Shown here piece after piece: positions 34,056 through 42,841 of a DNA stretch of 64,000 nt (position 1 is its first letter; the number at the start of each line of letters is the position of its first letter). Both the position numbers and the translations under genes were made by a program. Source of the stretch: Bacteroidota bacterium (GTDB lineage: Bacteria; Bacteroidota; Bacteroidia; Bacteroidales; VadinHA17); contig JADFDS010000004.1 of the NCBI GenBank assembly GCA_018262715.1, positions 35,664 through 99,663 of the forward strand, given 5' to 3'. The notes beneath the pieces are model-generated. The model was not told where the DNA came from and made no database searches. It was given only the letters and a program-made list of their open reading frames with translations.

Positions 34056-35158
34056 CTGCGTTTCCTGTCAAGGGAAAGAAGCCTGAAGAAGTTATGGAAG
34101 AGACCGGTGTTCTCCTGTATGCCCGTGAATTCCGTTGCTCCCGGTCCAAAAGCAAACACCGGCACCATAACACCTGAATGCCCGGTGAAGCTGAACTCAG
34201 CTTTTACCTCCCTCTTCGCAAGATCTCCCCCTGTGATGCTCATGCCTCCTGTCTCATGGTCAGCAGTCACAACAATCAGTGTCCTGCCATCTCTCAATGC
34301 AAAATCATGGGCAACGGCAACAGCCCTGTCCATATCAAGGACCTCATCAGTCACCATTGACGTGCTTCTGCTATGGCCGGCATCATCGATCTCCGAACCT
34401 TCGACCATCAGGATAAAGCCCCTGGGATTACGCGAAAGCACCTCGATAGCCTTTGCTGTTGCCCTGGCAAGGTACTGAGGATCTCTCCCCTCGAATAACC
34501 TGGGCATGTCATCATCAGCCATCAGCCCCGCAATCCGATTTGACTTCGAGGCAATGAACGACTCAAGATCATAAATTACGTCATAACCTGCCCGGGAAAG
34601 ACCTGAAACCACATCTTCCTCAGGGTTGATCTTCCCGGTTGAATCCGGGACCGGGACAAAATACTTCCTGCCTCCCCCTATGAATATGTCAGCCGCCCCG
34701 TTCATGTACTGTTTCGCTATAGCGCGATATTCATACCTGAGGGGGACATGAGTGGCAAAATCAGCCGGGGTGGCGTCAGTTAACGAACTGGTGCAGACAA
34801 TTCCGGTAGACATTCCGGCAGCCTTTGCATGCTCAAGAAGTGTAACCAGTATTGTGCTGTCAGGGCGCATCGCCACCATCCTGTTATTGGTCTTCTCGCC
34901 GGTTGCAATTGCTGTTCCGCCGGCGGCCGAGTCAGTTGAATAACTGTTGGCTGAGTGAGTCCTGCTGAATCCGGTCACCGGGAAGGAAGGAAAGGTCATC
35001 GTGTTGCCTGAGACCGTCATGGCGGCATAGACATGTGAGACTCCCATTCCGTCACCTATAAACAGTACCAGGTTCCGTGGCTTCTGCCTTGCACTGCCGG
35101 CTGAGGTAAGCGTCAGAACAACAAGGACAAAAGCTGCAATTTTTAAAAGTATCTTCAT
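34052..35158 (-). CDS. Exported alkaline phosphatase
   Basis: A 368-residue phosphomonoesterase of the alkaline phosphatase family. A signal peptide (ILLKIAAFVLVVLTLTSAG) is followed by the first metal site NLVLFIGDGMG. The nucleophile is Ser77 in STDSAAGGTA. Metal-binding segments EGSEIDDAGH and VTADHETGGM come later, with a His in FTGHSGVMVPVFA. It should release phosphate from esters in the periplasm. ATG 35158 was preferred; the longer frame starts at a TTG (35173) that overlaps the upstream gene. It lies 11 nt after the nucleotidase gene and overlaps queE by 4 nt. Confidence 0.92.
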   Translation of the reverse strand: MKILLKIAAFVLVVLTLTSAGSARQKPRNLVLFIGDGMGVSHVYAAMTVSGNTMTFPSFPVTGFSRTHSANSYSTDSAAGGTAIATGEKTNNRMVAMRPDSTILVTLLEHAKAAGMSTGIVCTSSLTDATPADFATHVPLRYEYRAIAKQYMNGAADIFIGGGRKYFVPVPDSTGKINPEEDVVSGLSRAGYDVIYDLESFIASKSNRIAGLMADDDMPRLFEGRDPQYLARATAKAIEVLSRNPRGFILMVEGSEIDDAGHSRSTSMVTDEVLDMDRAVAVAHDFALRDGRTLIVVTADHETGGMSITGGDLAKREVKAEFSFTGHSGVMVPVFAFGPGATEFTGIQENTGLFHNFFRLLSLDRKRR

Positions 35159-35169
35159 AAAAACAATAA

Positions 35170-36906
35170 TCAATTATTACCAAAAAGCATTCTCATTTCC
35201 CGCTTTTCCGCATCAGCTGCCCAACCGGCCGGAACAATCATCCACTGGCTGAGCGGAACGGGAGATATTGTGCCTTTTTCCCTGATCCATTCAGTCATGT
35301 AGTACCGCAAATCTCGATCCGTTGCGGAGATAATTCTCCTGTCCAGCTCCTTTCCGGCAATGCCTGCTGCCTGAAAATGTCCTCCGCCCCCGTTGGCCCG
35401 GTATGAGTTCACTGCCACTGTATAGCTGGCACTGTGGCTGAACGCAGACCCGTCACTGAGTGCGGTGATATTGACCCTGGCCCCGACGGGTTTGCTCACA
35501 TCAACTGTGTACCTGATGCCCATGGCAGAATCAAAATTGTATGACGGATTTCGCAGCCTGGCAGTTCCGTTGACGATGACCGGTTTGCCGTTGTCATCTG
35601 TCCGGTAGTTAAGCATATAGTCACTGCCCTTTTCCATCGTCCGGAACCATTGACCCGCTGAATGTTCAAGGTGCCGGTCTATCTCTCCTCCCGTCATCCT
35701 CACGGTATAAAGAAAGTTCTCAAACCGGTAAAGCCTGTACATATCCCTGATCCTCAGCTCTCCCCTTGAGATACTCTGGTCAAATGACAACGGGGCAGCC
35801 ATTGATATCTGAGCACCGGTGATATCAAGCTGCATCCGGTGTATCAGATCAATGAAGGCCGATGGACCAAAATAGGCATCGCGCGTGGTCACTGTGGTTT
35901 CAGACCTGCCGATGACCTCGGAAGTATATTCCCTGACCTTATCCATTGCACCGCGGTACTTCTTAAGGAAGCCGGATGATACCGGCAGGGTGTTCATCTC
36001 TATTATCCTGCCTTCCAGGACCGGTGTGCTGCTCCCTCCGCCTGTCCTGTCAAATGACACGCTGACACTCATCAGTGCCTCTGCCCGGCTGCCGCCGTCG
36101 AGAACAAGAACCTTATCCCCGTTGCTGTCTGTCACTTCCCTGACATCCTGCCTGTGATCATGGCCGCAGAAGATAACATCAAATCCGGGAACGTTCATGG
36201 CAACTGCCAGGGTGCTGTTCTCATCATCTCCCCTTTCACGCTCGTCACCCATTCCTGAATGAAACAACCCGATGACCAGATCAGGATTTTCAGCCTGAAT
36301 CGCAGGCATCCACTTCCTGGCAGTGGCAACCATGTTCTCGAACCTTATTCCCCTGTAGAGTGATTCCGGCAGCCAACGCGGTACAGACGGGGTTATTAGC
36401 CCGAAGACCACAACCTTCATTCCCTTCTTTTCGATAACGGCATAAGGCTTGAAATAAGGTACTCCTGTTTTTATTTCTATGGCATTTGCAGCCAGCATCG
36501 GGAAGTTGTATTCACTTCTGACGCGGTCATAAACAGCATGACCTGCCTCTATGTCATGGTTGCCCACAGTAGCTGCATCATAGCCCAGGTGGTTAAGTAT
36601 GTCAGCTATTATGTGGGTACTGGTAGTATCGATGAAGTTATAATAGTATGCCAGCGGATCACCCTGCAGTATGTCACCGTTGTCAAGCAGAACCATATTG
36701 TCCTTTTTGCCCGACTCAACCACCCATGCGAGGTTGGCGAGCGACCGGTCAGTGGATTCACCTTCGGTATTGTCAAAGGGGAGCAGCATTCCATGCAGGT
36801 CAGTGGTGACATATATCTCAAGCCCGCCCTCATTTCTTGTGCATGCAAGCGCAAGTACAGCGGCAATGATTATAAATATCAGCTTCCCGGGGATTCTCAT
36901 ATTCAT
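35170..36906 (-). CDS. 5'-nucleotidase/2',3'-cyclic phosphodiesterase family lipoprotein
   Basis: A 578-residue exported hydrolase of the CpdB/UshA family. The lipobox is LALAC (Cys22). The metallophosphoesterase domain shows TTDLHG near 34, DNGDILQGDP near 76, GNHDIE near 116 and GHDHRQD near 252. The C-terminal 5'-nucleotidase domain carries the substrate loop YTVAVNSYRANGGGGHFQ, whose YRxxGGGG form is typical of CpdB-like 2',3'-cyclic nucleotide phosphodiesterase/3'-nucleotidases. It scavenges phosphate and nucleosides outside the cytoplasm. Second in the phosphatase run, 4 nt after the purple-acid-phosphatase-like gene. Two ATGs two codons apart leave the exact start open. Confidence 0.9.
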   Translation of the reverse strand: MNMRIPGKLIFIIIAAVLALACTRNEGGLEIYVTTDLHGMLLPFDNTEGESTDRSLANLAWVVESGKKDNMVLLDNGDILQGDPLAYYYNFIDTTSTHIIADILNHLGYDAATVGNHDIEAGHAVYDRVRSEYNFPMLAANAIEIKTGVPYFKPYAVIEKKGMKVVVFGLITPSVPRWLPESLYRGIRFENMVATARKWMPAIQAENPDLVIGLFHSGMGDERERGDDENSTLAVAMNVPGFDVIFCGHDHRQDVREVTDSNGDKVLVLDGGSRAEALMSVSVSFDRTGGGSSTPVLEGRIIEMNTLPVSSGFLKKYRGAMDKVREYTSEVIGRSETTVTTRDAYFGPSAFIDLIHRMQLDITGAQISMAAPLSFDQSISRGELRIRDMYRLYRFENFLYTVRMTGGEIDRHLEHSAGQWFRTMEKGSDYMLNYRTDDNGKPVIVNGTARLRNPSYNFDSAMGIRYTVDVSKPVGARVNITALSDGSAFSHSASYTVAVNSYRANGGGGHFQAAGIAGKELDRRIISATDRDLRYYMTEWIREKGTISPVPLSQWMIVPAGWAADAEKREMRMLFGNN

Positions 36907-36910
36907 GGTA

Positions 36911-38212
36911 TTATTTTGTTTTTACTGCCGGCGGCAACCCTATCCGGTTACTGCCATTTTTCATCCTGGTGAGCATGAACTGGTCGGCAAGGGTGCCTGA
37001 CGCATCAAATGCTTTATATAAAAGTTTGTTGCCGTCAACAGTAATTGCCTGCCATAACTGGGTATTGGTATACCCTGTTTCCCACCATGGTTCGGCGTCC
37101 TGCCTGTATTGTTTTGAGCCGCTGACCGAGACCACATAAACGGTCCCGGCCGTCCTGCCCCTGCGTTCAGTTCCGTCAGGCATCATGACTCCCCTGGCAT
37201 ATGTATGGTCATGACCGTTAAGTACCAGGTCAACGCCGTACCTGTCAACCAGCGGTCTCAGGTTTTCCCTGACAGCTTTATTGTCTCTCCTGGCGGACGT
37301 TGAAAAGAACGGATGATGAAATGCCATCACGGTCCATTTGCACGGATTATTTTTAAGAAGGCTTTCAACCCATTCAGTCTGACTGCGGGCAATGGCTTCA
37401 TCCCTCAGCATCTGGTCGCTGCTGACTATTATGAACCGCACCCCCTGGTAGTCGAAACTGTATGCTGTTTCCTCCAGTCCGGCAGGTCCGTTTTCCGGGA
37501 GAGTGAAACCCGGTCTCCAGTAAATGTTAAAGTCACGGTTCTGTCTGTCGTGCGGGTTGTAGAATTCATGGTTTCCGGGGGTAGCAACCACCGGCACCTC
37601 CGATGCGATGAATCCTGCCGCCCGGTGCCAGTCACCCCACTCATCGTCAAGAGTTCTGGCAGCATACCCGCCGTCAACCAGGTCACCCGTAAAAATCATG
37701 AATGCTGCTTCAGGCACCGAGCGGTAAGCCTGCCTGATCACCCTCGCGTAGGAAGAAACCGGCCCCACCTGTGAATCTCCGAACCACAGAAAGGAGAACG
37801 GGGCTGCACCTGCTTCAGCGGTTCTGAAGGTAAACCACTCGCTGGCATCAGCGCCGGACCCAACGCAGTAAGCATATTCGGTTCCGGGAACCAGCCCGGT
37901 GAATATGACCGAATGAAACCGGGCCGTCACTCCGTCAGCAGTGATATCCTCATATCTTCCTGCCACAGCCATGGCAGAGTCAGCCATCAGCACGCCGGGA
38001 ATGTTGCGGGAAATCCTTGCCACTGTCTCGCCAACCGTGGTATCCGTTCTCCAGGTCACAGCCATGGTTGTGGCCGGATCTCCGTTAATGTTAAGTACAA
38101 TCCTTTCAGGTTTCGCAGCGGGAATATATTTTGTAATTCCCTCCTGCGCCACTGCCTGGAATGAAATCAATATCAGTGCAGACAGGAGAGAGTTCAGAAC
38201 AGGCTTCATCAT
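36911..38212 (-). CDS. Purple acid phosphatase-like metallophosphoesterase, exported
   Basis: A 433-residue exported enzyme. After the signal peptide (ALILISFQAVAQ), a fibronectin-like domain (about 35-130; TMAVTWRTDTTVGETVARIS) precedes a calcineurin-type domain. The metal ligands appear as FGDSQVG, FTGDLVDGGY, TPGNHEFYNP, FHHPFFS and NGHDHTYARG. This is the layout of purple acid phosphatases and related nucleotide phosphatases. A short C-terminal domain follows. It opens the run of three secreted phosphatases, then queE and the PorE-like gene. The upstream region has only an imperfect -7 box (TATATTTA at 38254-38261) and no recognisable Pho box. Confidence 0.88.
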   Translation of the reverse strand: MMKPVLNSLLSALILISFQAVAQEGITKYIPAAKPERIVLNINGDPATTMAVTWRTDTTVGETVARISRNIPGVLMADSAMAVAGRYEDITADGVTARFHSVIFTGLVPGTEYAYCVGSGADASEWFTFRTAEAGAAPFSFLWFGDSQVGPVSSYARVIRQAYRSVPEAAFMIFTGDLVDGGYAARTLDDEWGDWHRAAGFIASEVPVVATPGNHEFYNPHDRQNRDFNIYWRPGFTLPENGPAGLEETAYSFDYQGVRFIIVSSDQMLRDEAIARSQTEWVESLLKNNPCKWTVMAFHHPFFSTSARRDNKAVRENLRPLVDRYGVDLVLNGHDHTYARGVMMPDGTERRGRTAGTVYVVSVSGSKQYRQDAEPWWETGYTNTQLWQAITVDGNKLLYKAFDASGTLADQFMLTRMKNGSNRIGLPPAVKTK

Positions 38213-38294
38213 TTGGTTTTAATACTTTAACAATTCCCCGTTACGGGAGGTTGTAAATATATTGATAATTTCCATGCAGAGCGGCAGACCGATC

Positions 38295-38324
38295 TTGCTG
38301 CCACGGCTCTTTTAACTATTTTTG
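38295..38324 (+). promoter_or_regulatory. Bacteroidota promoter for the NamZ-like gene
   Basis: TTG (38295-38297), 19 nt, TATTTTTG (38317-38324): a good match to the TTG-N19-TAnnTTTG consensus. It predicts a very short or leaderless message for the gene starting at 38332. Confidence 0.6.
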
Positions 38325-38331
38325 TAATTGT

Positions 38332-39510
38332 ATGAAAGTGTTATCAGGACTTGACGTTGTGACCCTCAGGCTGCCTGCCGGCCTCCGGGGTAAGAAGACG
38401 GGACTGTTGTGCCATTCTTCGAGCATATCATCAGATTACAGGCATATTACAGAGATATTCGGGCAAAGCAAAGAGTGCAGGCTTGTCGCCCTATTCGGGC
38501 CGCAGCACGGGCTCTCAGGGCAAACCCAGGACAACATGATAGAGTGGGAAGGGACCATTGACCCTGTACTTGGCATTCCCGTCTACAGCCTTTATGGCGG
38601 GCACCGCAAGCCAACGGCCGGAATGCTTAAGGGCGTTGAAACATTTCTGATTGATCTTCAGGATGTTGGAGCAAGACTATATACATATATCTGGACAGTT
38701 AAGCATTGCATGGAGGCATGCGCCGAAACCGGCATACCTGTATACATTCTTGACAGGCCCAACCCTATCGGAAGGATACATCCTGACGGACCGGTTTTGA
38801 GCGAAGAGTACTTTACATTCGTCGGCGGTGCCTGCATTCCTCTCTGCCACCGCATGACAATAGGCGAGATGGCCGTATGGGTGAAAGAGAAATATATTCC
38901 CGGTTGCGATCTGCACATCATCAGGGCGGAAGGATGGAGACGGAATATGATGTATCACGAGACAGGCCTGCCATGGGTCCTCCCCTCTCCGAACATGCCA
39001 ACCCCCCATACGGCAGCAGTCTACCCGGGAACAGTGCTCGCCGAAGCCCTTAATATCTCCGAGGGACGGGGTACAGTGATACCCTTTGAGCTCACGGGAG
39101 CTCCCTGGATCGACGGAAGAAGGCTTCTTGAGGAAATGCGAGGCAGAAAACTCCCCGGATGTCAGTTCAGGATGCATGACTTCATCCCAACCTTCCATAA
39201 ATACGCCGGCGAATACTGCAGGGGAATACAGATCCATGTCACCGATCCCTCCCTCTTCAGGCCTGTGGCAACTGCCATGCACCTGTTCGATGCAATCATC
39301 CGGACATCGCCGGAAGGCTCCCTGAAATTCAATCCTCCACCGTATGAGTACGAATACCGCCTGATGCCTTTCGACATTCTATCGGGCGACAGCCGCATGC
39401 GCGAAGTGCTGACCGGCGGCCTCCCGCTGAAGGATGAAACCCGGCGCTGGGAAGTGCAGACGGAAACATTCATGGATGACTTCAGGCAGATAGCCCTATA
39501 CCCGGATTAA
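38332..39510 (+). CDS. namZ: DUF1343/NamZ family exo-beta-N-acetylmuramidase-like protein
   Basis: A 392-residue protein of the DUF1343 family, whose characterised member NamZ removes N-acetylmuramic acid from the non-reducing ends of peptidoglycan fragments. Family blocks are clear: LFGPQHGLSG near 62, IDLQDVGARLYTYIWTV near 104, ILDRPNPIGR near 139, PSPNMPT near 223 and EGRGTVIPFELTGAPWI near 244. There is no signal peptide, unlike secreted members, so it should act on muropeptides in the cytoplasm. Two nt separate it from the TSUP transporter gene, and YigZ follows, giving one transcript. Confidence 0.88.
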   Translation: MKVLSGLDVVTLRLPAGLRGKKTGLLCHSSSISSDYRHITEIFGQSKECRLVALFGPQHGLSGQTQDNMIEWEGTIDPVLGIPVYSLYGGHRKPTAGMLKGVETFLIDLQDVGARLYTYIWTVKHCMEACAETGIPVYILDRPNPIGRIHPDGPVLSEEYFTFVGGACIPLCHRMTIGEMAVWVKEKYIPGCDLHIIRAEGWRRNMMYHETGLPWVLPSPNMPTPHTAAVYPGTVLAEALNISEGRGTVIPFELTGAPWIDGRRLLEEMRGRKLPGCQFRMHDFIPTFHKYAGEYCRGIQIHVTDPSLFRPVATAMHLFDAIIRTSPEGSLKFNPPPYEYEYRLMPFDILSGDSRMREVLTGGLPLKDETRRWEVQTETFMDDFRQIALYPD

Positions 39511-39511
39511 G

Positions 39512-40261
39512 ATGATCACTGCCGGAAATATCATTGCCCTTTCAGTAATAATCTTCTTCGCTTCCATCGTCAGAGGATTCACCGGCTTCGGGCTGGCACT
39601 GGTTGCAGTGCCGCTGATACAGTTCATTCTTCCCGTAACAGATACTGCCGTCTTCATTGCCATCATAAACATGATCTTCTCCCTTCTCTACTACCGCCGG
39701 TCAAGGGAACTTGTCAGGGAGCAGCCCCTGGGAAGAATGGCACTGTTTACCGGAGCCGGTGTTGCGGCCGGAACACTGATCCTTAAATACATCAACCCGG
39801 CATATATTCAGCTAGGGTGGGGAATCCTGATAATATTGATTGTACTTGCCCTTGCCAGGGGAGCTGATTTCAGGATCAGTTCCGATGCCTCGGCCATGAC
39901 GTTAAGCGGCCTTTTCGGCGGCCTCCTTGCAGGGGCTACCGGCATAACCGGTCCACCCGTGGCCATAATCCTCTCTGCAATGAAGACGCCAAAGGAAAAA
40001 TTCAACGCTGTGATCTCCGTCTTCATTCTCTTTGCAGTTTCATATGCCCTGCTGTTCTACCTGATATCAGGACTCATCCGCCCGGAGACCGCGTTGCTTG
40101 CCTTATGCTCGGTGCCGGCCCTCCTTGCCGGTCTCCGCACAGGTGATATCCTCGTTTCGCGAATAAGCCAGAAGACATTTACGAATGTGATATATATAGT
40201 GCTGATAATCATGGGCATAATCACGCTTTACAAGGGAGCGAAGACGTTGATTCCGGTTTAA
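39512..40261 (+). CDS. TSUP/TauE-SafE family membrane transporter
   Basis: A 249-residue inner-membrane protein with about eight hydrophobic helices. It carries the family's two similar halves: GFTGFGLALVAVPLIQFILP at residues 23-42 and LSGLFGGLLAGATGITGPPV near 131-150. Members export or import sulfur-containing anions (sulfite, sulfoacetate, thiosulfate), but many are uncharacterised, so no substrate is assigned. It starts 1 nt after the NamZ-like stop and precedes yigZ by 24 nt. The ComB-like phosphatase at 96-797, linked to sulfonates by family, is far away and gives no support. Confidence 0.88.
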   Translation: MITAGNIIALSVIIFFASIVRGFTGFGLALVAVPLIQFILPVTDTAVFIAIINMIFSLLYYRRSRELVREQPLGRMALFTGAGVAAGTLILKYINPAYIQLGWGILIILIVLALARGADFRISSDASAMTLSGLFGGLLAGATGITGPPVAIILSAMKTPKEKFNAVISVFILFAVSYALLFYLISGLIRPETALLALCSVPALLAGLRTGDILVSRISQKTFTNVIYIVLIIMGIITLYKGAKTLIPV

Positions 40262-40285
40262 ATTACCCAGGCTTCGCATAAAAAT

Positions 40286-40903
40286 ATGCTCTTTTCAGAT
40301 ACATATAAAACTATAGAGGGAGAGTCGCAGGGGCTCTTCAAAGACCGTGGCAGCAGGTTCATCGCATTGGCTGTTCCCGTGGCCTCTCAGGAGGAGATAA
40401 AGACCAGGCTCGCGGAGCTCAGAAAGGAGTACCATGATGCGAGGCATCATTGCTTTGCATGGGTACTGGGGCCCGACAGGCAGGCATGGCGCGTCAGTGA
40501 TGACGGTGAGCCGTCGGGCACCGCCGGAAAGCCGATCCTTGCACAGATCAATGCCCGCGAACTGACAAATGTCCTCATAGTGGTAATCAGGTATTTCGGA
40601 GGAACCCTGCTGGGCGTTGGCGGACTGATAAACGCTTACCGCAGCGCAACTGCCGATGCTCTTGGTAAAGCAACGGTGATTGAGAAACACCTCATGGAAC
40701 GATGGTCCGTCTCCTTTCCCTATACCTCGATGAATGATGTCATGAAAGTGTTCAGGGATGAATCATGTGGCCAGTCGGAACACCGATACAGCGGTACTGA
40801 CGTGACAATTGAGATCACGTTCAGGGCTTCCATGGCTGACCATGTGGCAGGCAGGCTGAACAAGATCAACGGGCTGCAGATAAAATGGCTCGCAACAGAA
40901 TAG
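40286..40903 (+). CDS. yigZ: YigZ/IMPACT family protein
   Basis: A 205-residue cytoplasmic protein. The N-terminal UPF0029/IMPACT domain has ARHHCFAWVLG near 51, SDDGEPSGTAGKPIL near 72 and the signature VVIRYFGGTLLGVGGLINAY near 98-117. A C-terminal ferredoxin-like DUF1949-type domain follows. The eukaryotic relative IMPACT regulates translation stress kinase GCN2; the bacterial role is not settled. Last gene of the namZ-TSUP-yigZ run. Confidence 0.92.
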   Translation: MLFSDTYKTIEGESQGLFKDRGSRFIALAVPVASQEEIKTRLAELRKEYHDARHHCFAWVLGPDRQAWRVSDDGEPSGTAGKPILAQINARELTNVLIVVIRYFGGTLLGVGGLINAYRSATADALGKATVIEKHLMERWSVSFPYTSMNDVMKVFRDESCGQSEHRYSGTDVTIEITFRASMADHVAGRLNKINGLQIKWLATE

Positions 40904-40960
40904 TCGGGCTGTTTTTTTAAATAGTTTTAAACAGACAGAAAATTGCTGGGACAGTTATAA

Positions 40961-40968
40961 TAACTTTG
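40961..40968 (+). promoter_or_regulatory. -7 box of the pyrBI operon
   Basis: TAACTTTG fits TAnnTTTG. Transcription would begin near 40975, about 24 nt before the pyrB ATG. A TTG lies at 40943-40945, slightly too close for the usual spacing. This excludes the TTG start at 40966. Confidence 0.5.
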
Positions 40969-40998
40969 CCAGAGTTCAGGCACATAAAACATAAAATA

Positions 40999-41907
40999 AT
41001 GAAACCCAGAAGCTTAGTCTCAATTGATGATCTGACCACCGAAGAGATCACAAAGATACTCAGTCTGGCCGCAGAATTTGAGAAGACTCCGGTTCAGGAT
41101 ATACTTCGTGGCAAGGTTGTGGCAACGCTCTTCTTCGAACCTTCCACCCGCACACGCCTCAGTTTTGAGAGTGCTGTCAACAAGCTCGGGGGAAAGGTGA
41201 TAGGATTCACTGACTCTTCCAGTTCAAGTGTTACCAAAGGTGAGACTCTGAATGATACAATCAGGACCGTCAACAATTACGTTGACCTGATTGTGATGCG
41301 GCATCCCATTGAAGGAAGTGCACGCTATGCAAGCGAGATATCGACGGTGCCTGTCATCAATGCAGGCGACGGGGCCAATCAGCATCCCACACAGACTCTT
41401 CTCGATCTCTACTCTATACTGAAGACTCAGGGTACGCTTGAAAATCTGAATATCTGCATGGTGGGTGACCTGAAGTATGGCCGCACCGTTCACTCCCTGC
41501 TGATGGCCATGTCACGGTGGACGACTTCGTTCAATTTTGTTGCGCCGGAAGAACTGAAGATGCCTGACGAATACAAGCTCTACCTGAGGAACCTTGGCCT
41601 TGACTATTATGAAACTGCTGACCTGAACGAGGTTATCAACATGGCTGACATTATCTATATGACGCGTGTCCAGCGTGAGCGCTTCTCTGACCCTATGGAG
41701 TATGAAAAGGTCAAGAATGCCTATGTGTTGCATGATCACATGCTGTCAGAAACCAAACCCGGAATGAAGATACTGCATCCGCTGCCGCGTGTGAATGAGA
41801 TCAGCACCGATGTTGACGCTAACGCGAAAGCCTACTATTTCGAACAGGCCCTCAACGGGGTTTACACCAGGCAGGCAATCATATGCACATTACTTGGATT
41901 AAAATAA
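40999..41907 (+). CDS. pyrB: Aspartate carbamoyltransferase catalytic subunit
   Basis: A 302-residue enzyme joining carbamoyl phosphate and aspartate, the committed step of pyrimidine synthesis. The carbamoyl-phosphate motif [15 protein letters not shown] is at about 43-57, [18 protein letters not shown] near 122 and the MHPLPR-type loop [10 protein letters not shown] near 257. ATG 40999 is chosen because the -7 box at 40961 precludes the TTG start at 40966. pyrI follows after 6 nt, so the enzyme is the allosteric catalytic-regulatory form. Confidence 0.97.
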   Translation: MKPRSLVSIDDLTTEEITKILSLAAEFEKTPVQDILRGKVVATLFFEPSTRTRLSFESAVNKLGGKVIGFTDSSSSSVTKGETLNDTIRTVNNYVDLIVMRHPIEGSARYASEISTVPVINAGDGANQHPTQTLLDLYSILKTQGTLENLNICMVGDLKYGRTVHSLLMAMSRWTTSFNFVAPEELKMPDEYKLYLRNLGLDYYETADLNEVINMADIIYMTRVQRERFSDPMEYEKVKNAYVLHDHMLSETKPGMKILHPLPRVNEISTDVDANAKAYYFEQALNGVYTRQAIICTLLGLK

Positions 41908-41913
41908 CAAGCC

Positions 41914-42381
41914 ATGAAGAACGTAGATGATCCGAAGCAGTTGCTGGTCAGCGCCATTGAAAGCGGAACAGTGATAGATCACATCCCTGCCAGCACTCTT
42001 TTCAAGGTAATAAAGATCCTCGGTCTCGACCGTATCAGGAACCAGATAACCTTTGGCACCAACCTCGAAAGCAAAACTGACGGCAAAAAGGCTATCATAA
42101 AAATTGCAGGGAAATTTTTCGAGGATGATGATATAAACAGAATCGCCCTTGTGGCCCCCAATGCGAAGCTGAATATTATCCGCGATTACCAGGTGATAGA
42201 AAAGCGCGTTGTGGAGGTCCCTGACACCATCAATGCAATAGCCAAATGCATGAATCCCAAATGCATCACCAACTTCGAGAAGGTGACAACACGCTTCAGG
42301 GTGGTGTCAAAGAAACCGGTGGCGCTGAAATGCCTTTACTGCGAGAAAATCACTGACCAGGAGAGACTGGAGATCATCTGA
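41914..42381 (+). CDS. pyrI: Aspartate carbamoyltransferase regulatory subunit
   Basis: A 155-residue regulatory chain. The N-terminal allosteric domain binds nucleotides (IESGTVIDHIPASTLFKVIK at about 13-32). The C-terminal zinc domain has four cysteines in two pairs, CMNPKC and CLYC, which hold the zinc that contacts PyrB. Length equals that of the E. coli protein. It is 6 nt after pyrB, and its 3' end overlaps the convergent DUF4293 gene by 8 nt. Confidence 0.97.
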   Translation: MKNVDDPKQLLVSAIESGTVIDHIPASTLFKVIKILGLDRIRNQITFGTNLESKTDGKKAIIKIAGKFFEDDDINRIALVAPNAKLNIIRDYQVIEKRVVEVPDTINAIAKCMNPKCITNFEKVTTRFRVVSKKPVALKCLYCEKITDQERLEII

Positions 42382-42829
42382 GGCGGTCATATGACCTGAC
42401 CCTGACCTCATCCTTCAGTATGGCGCGCCAGGCGAGCCACGCCAGGATGGCAGTTATGAGCGGAAAGAGGACTTTTACCTTCCAGATGATGTTCACATCT
42501 ATCTTCCTGTCAAACATCAGCACATAAAAAGCTCCCAATATCAGGGTTCCGAGCGAAAGCAGGAGGACCAGCATCGTTAACCTCATCTGCAATGACCTCT
42601 TTTTGTAGAGGAATATGGTAACGAGTGCAAGGAGCGGGACCACTGCAAGAATAACAGTCATCGGCCAAAGCCGTTGTATCACCTCTCCCCCGTTGTTTTC
42701 CATTCCCAGGAAACTCATGCTGAAAACGGTGCCACCACCGGCCGTCAGCTGGATAAGGTCGCCGGTGAGCATCAGCCCCGACAACAGCGCCACTGCCAGC
42801 AGAAACAATGTCTGAATTCTTTGTATCAT
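42374..42829 (-). CDS. DUF4293 family four-helix membrane protein
   Basis: A 151-residue inner-membrane protein with four hydrophobic segments: about 6-28, 50-72, 80-105 (LTMLVLLLSLGTLILGAFYV) and 115-138. It begins MIQRIQTLFL, the usual DUF4293 start, and ends in a basic tail. The family is found in Bacteroidota only and has no known function. The DUF5916 gene upstream ends 12 nt before it, so the two are probably co-transcribed. Confidence 0.85.
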   Translation of the reverse strand: MIQRIQTLFLLAVALLSGLMLTGDLIQLTAGGGTVFSMSFLGMENNGGEVIQRLWPMTVILAVVPLLALVTIFLYKKRSLQMRLTMLVLLLSLGTLILGAFYVLMFDRKIDVNIIWKVKVLFPLITAILAWLAWRAILKDEVRVRSYDRLR

Positions 42830-42841
42830 ACTGAAAGTTAA

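Noticed and set aside
38213..38331. Possible Pho box upstream of the three phosphatase genes
   Set aside because: No repeat matching a PhoB-type box could be found; only an imperfect -7 box is present.
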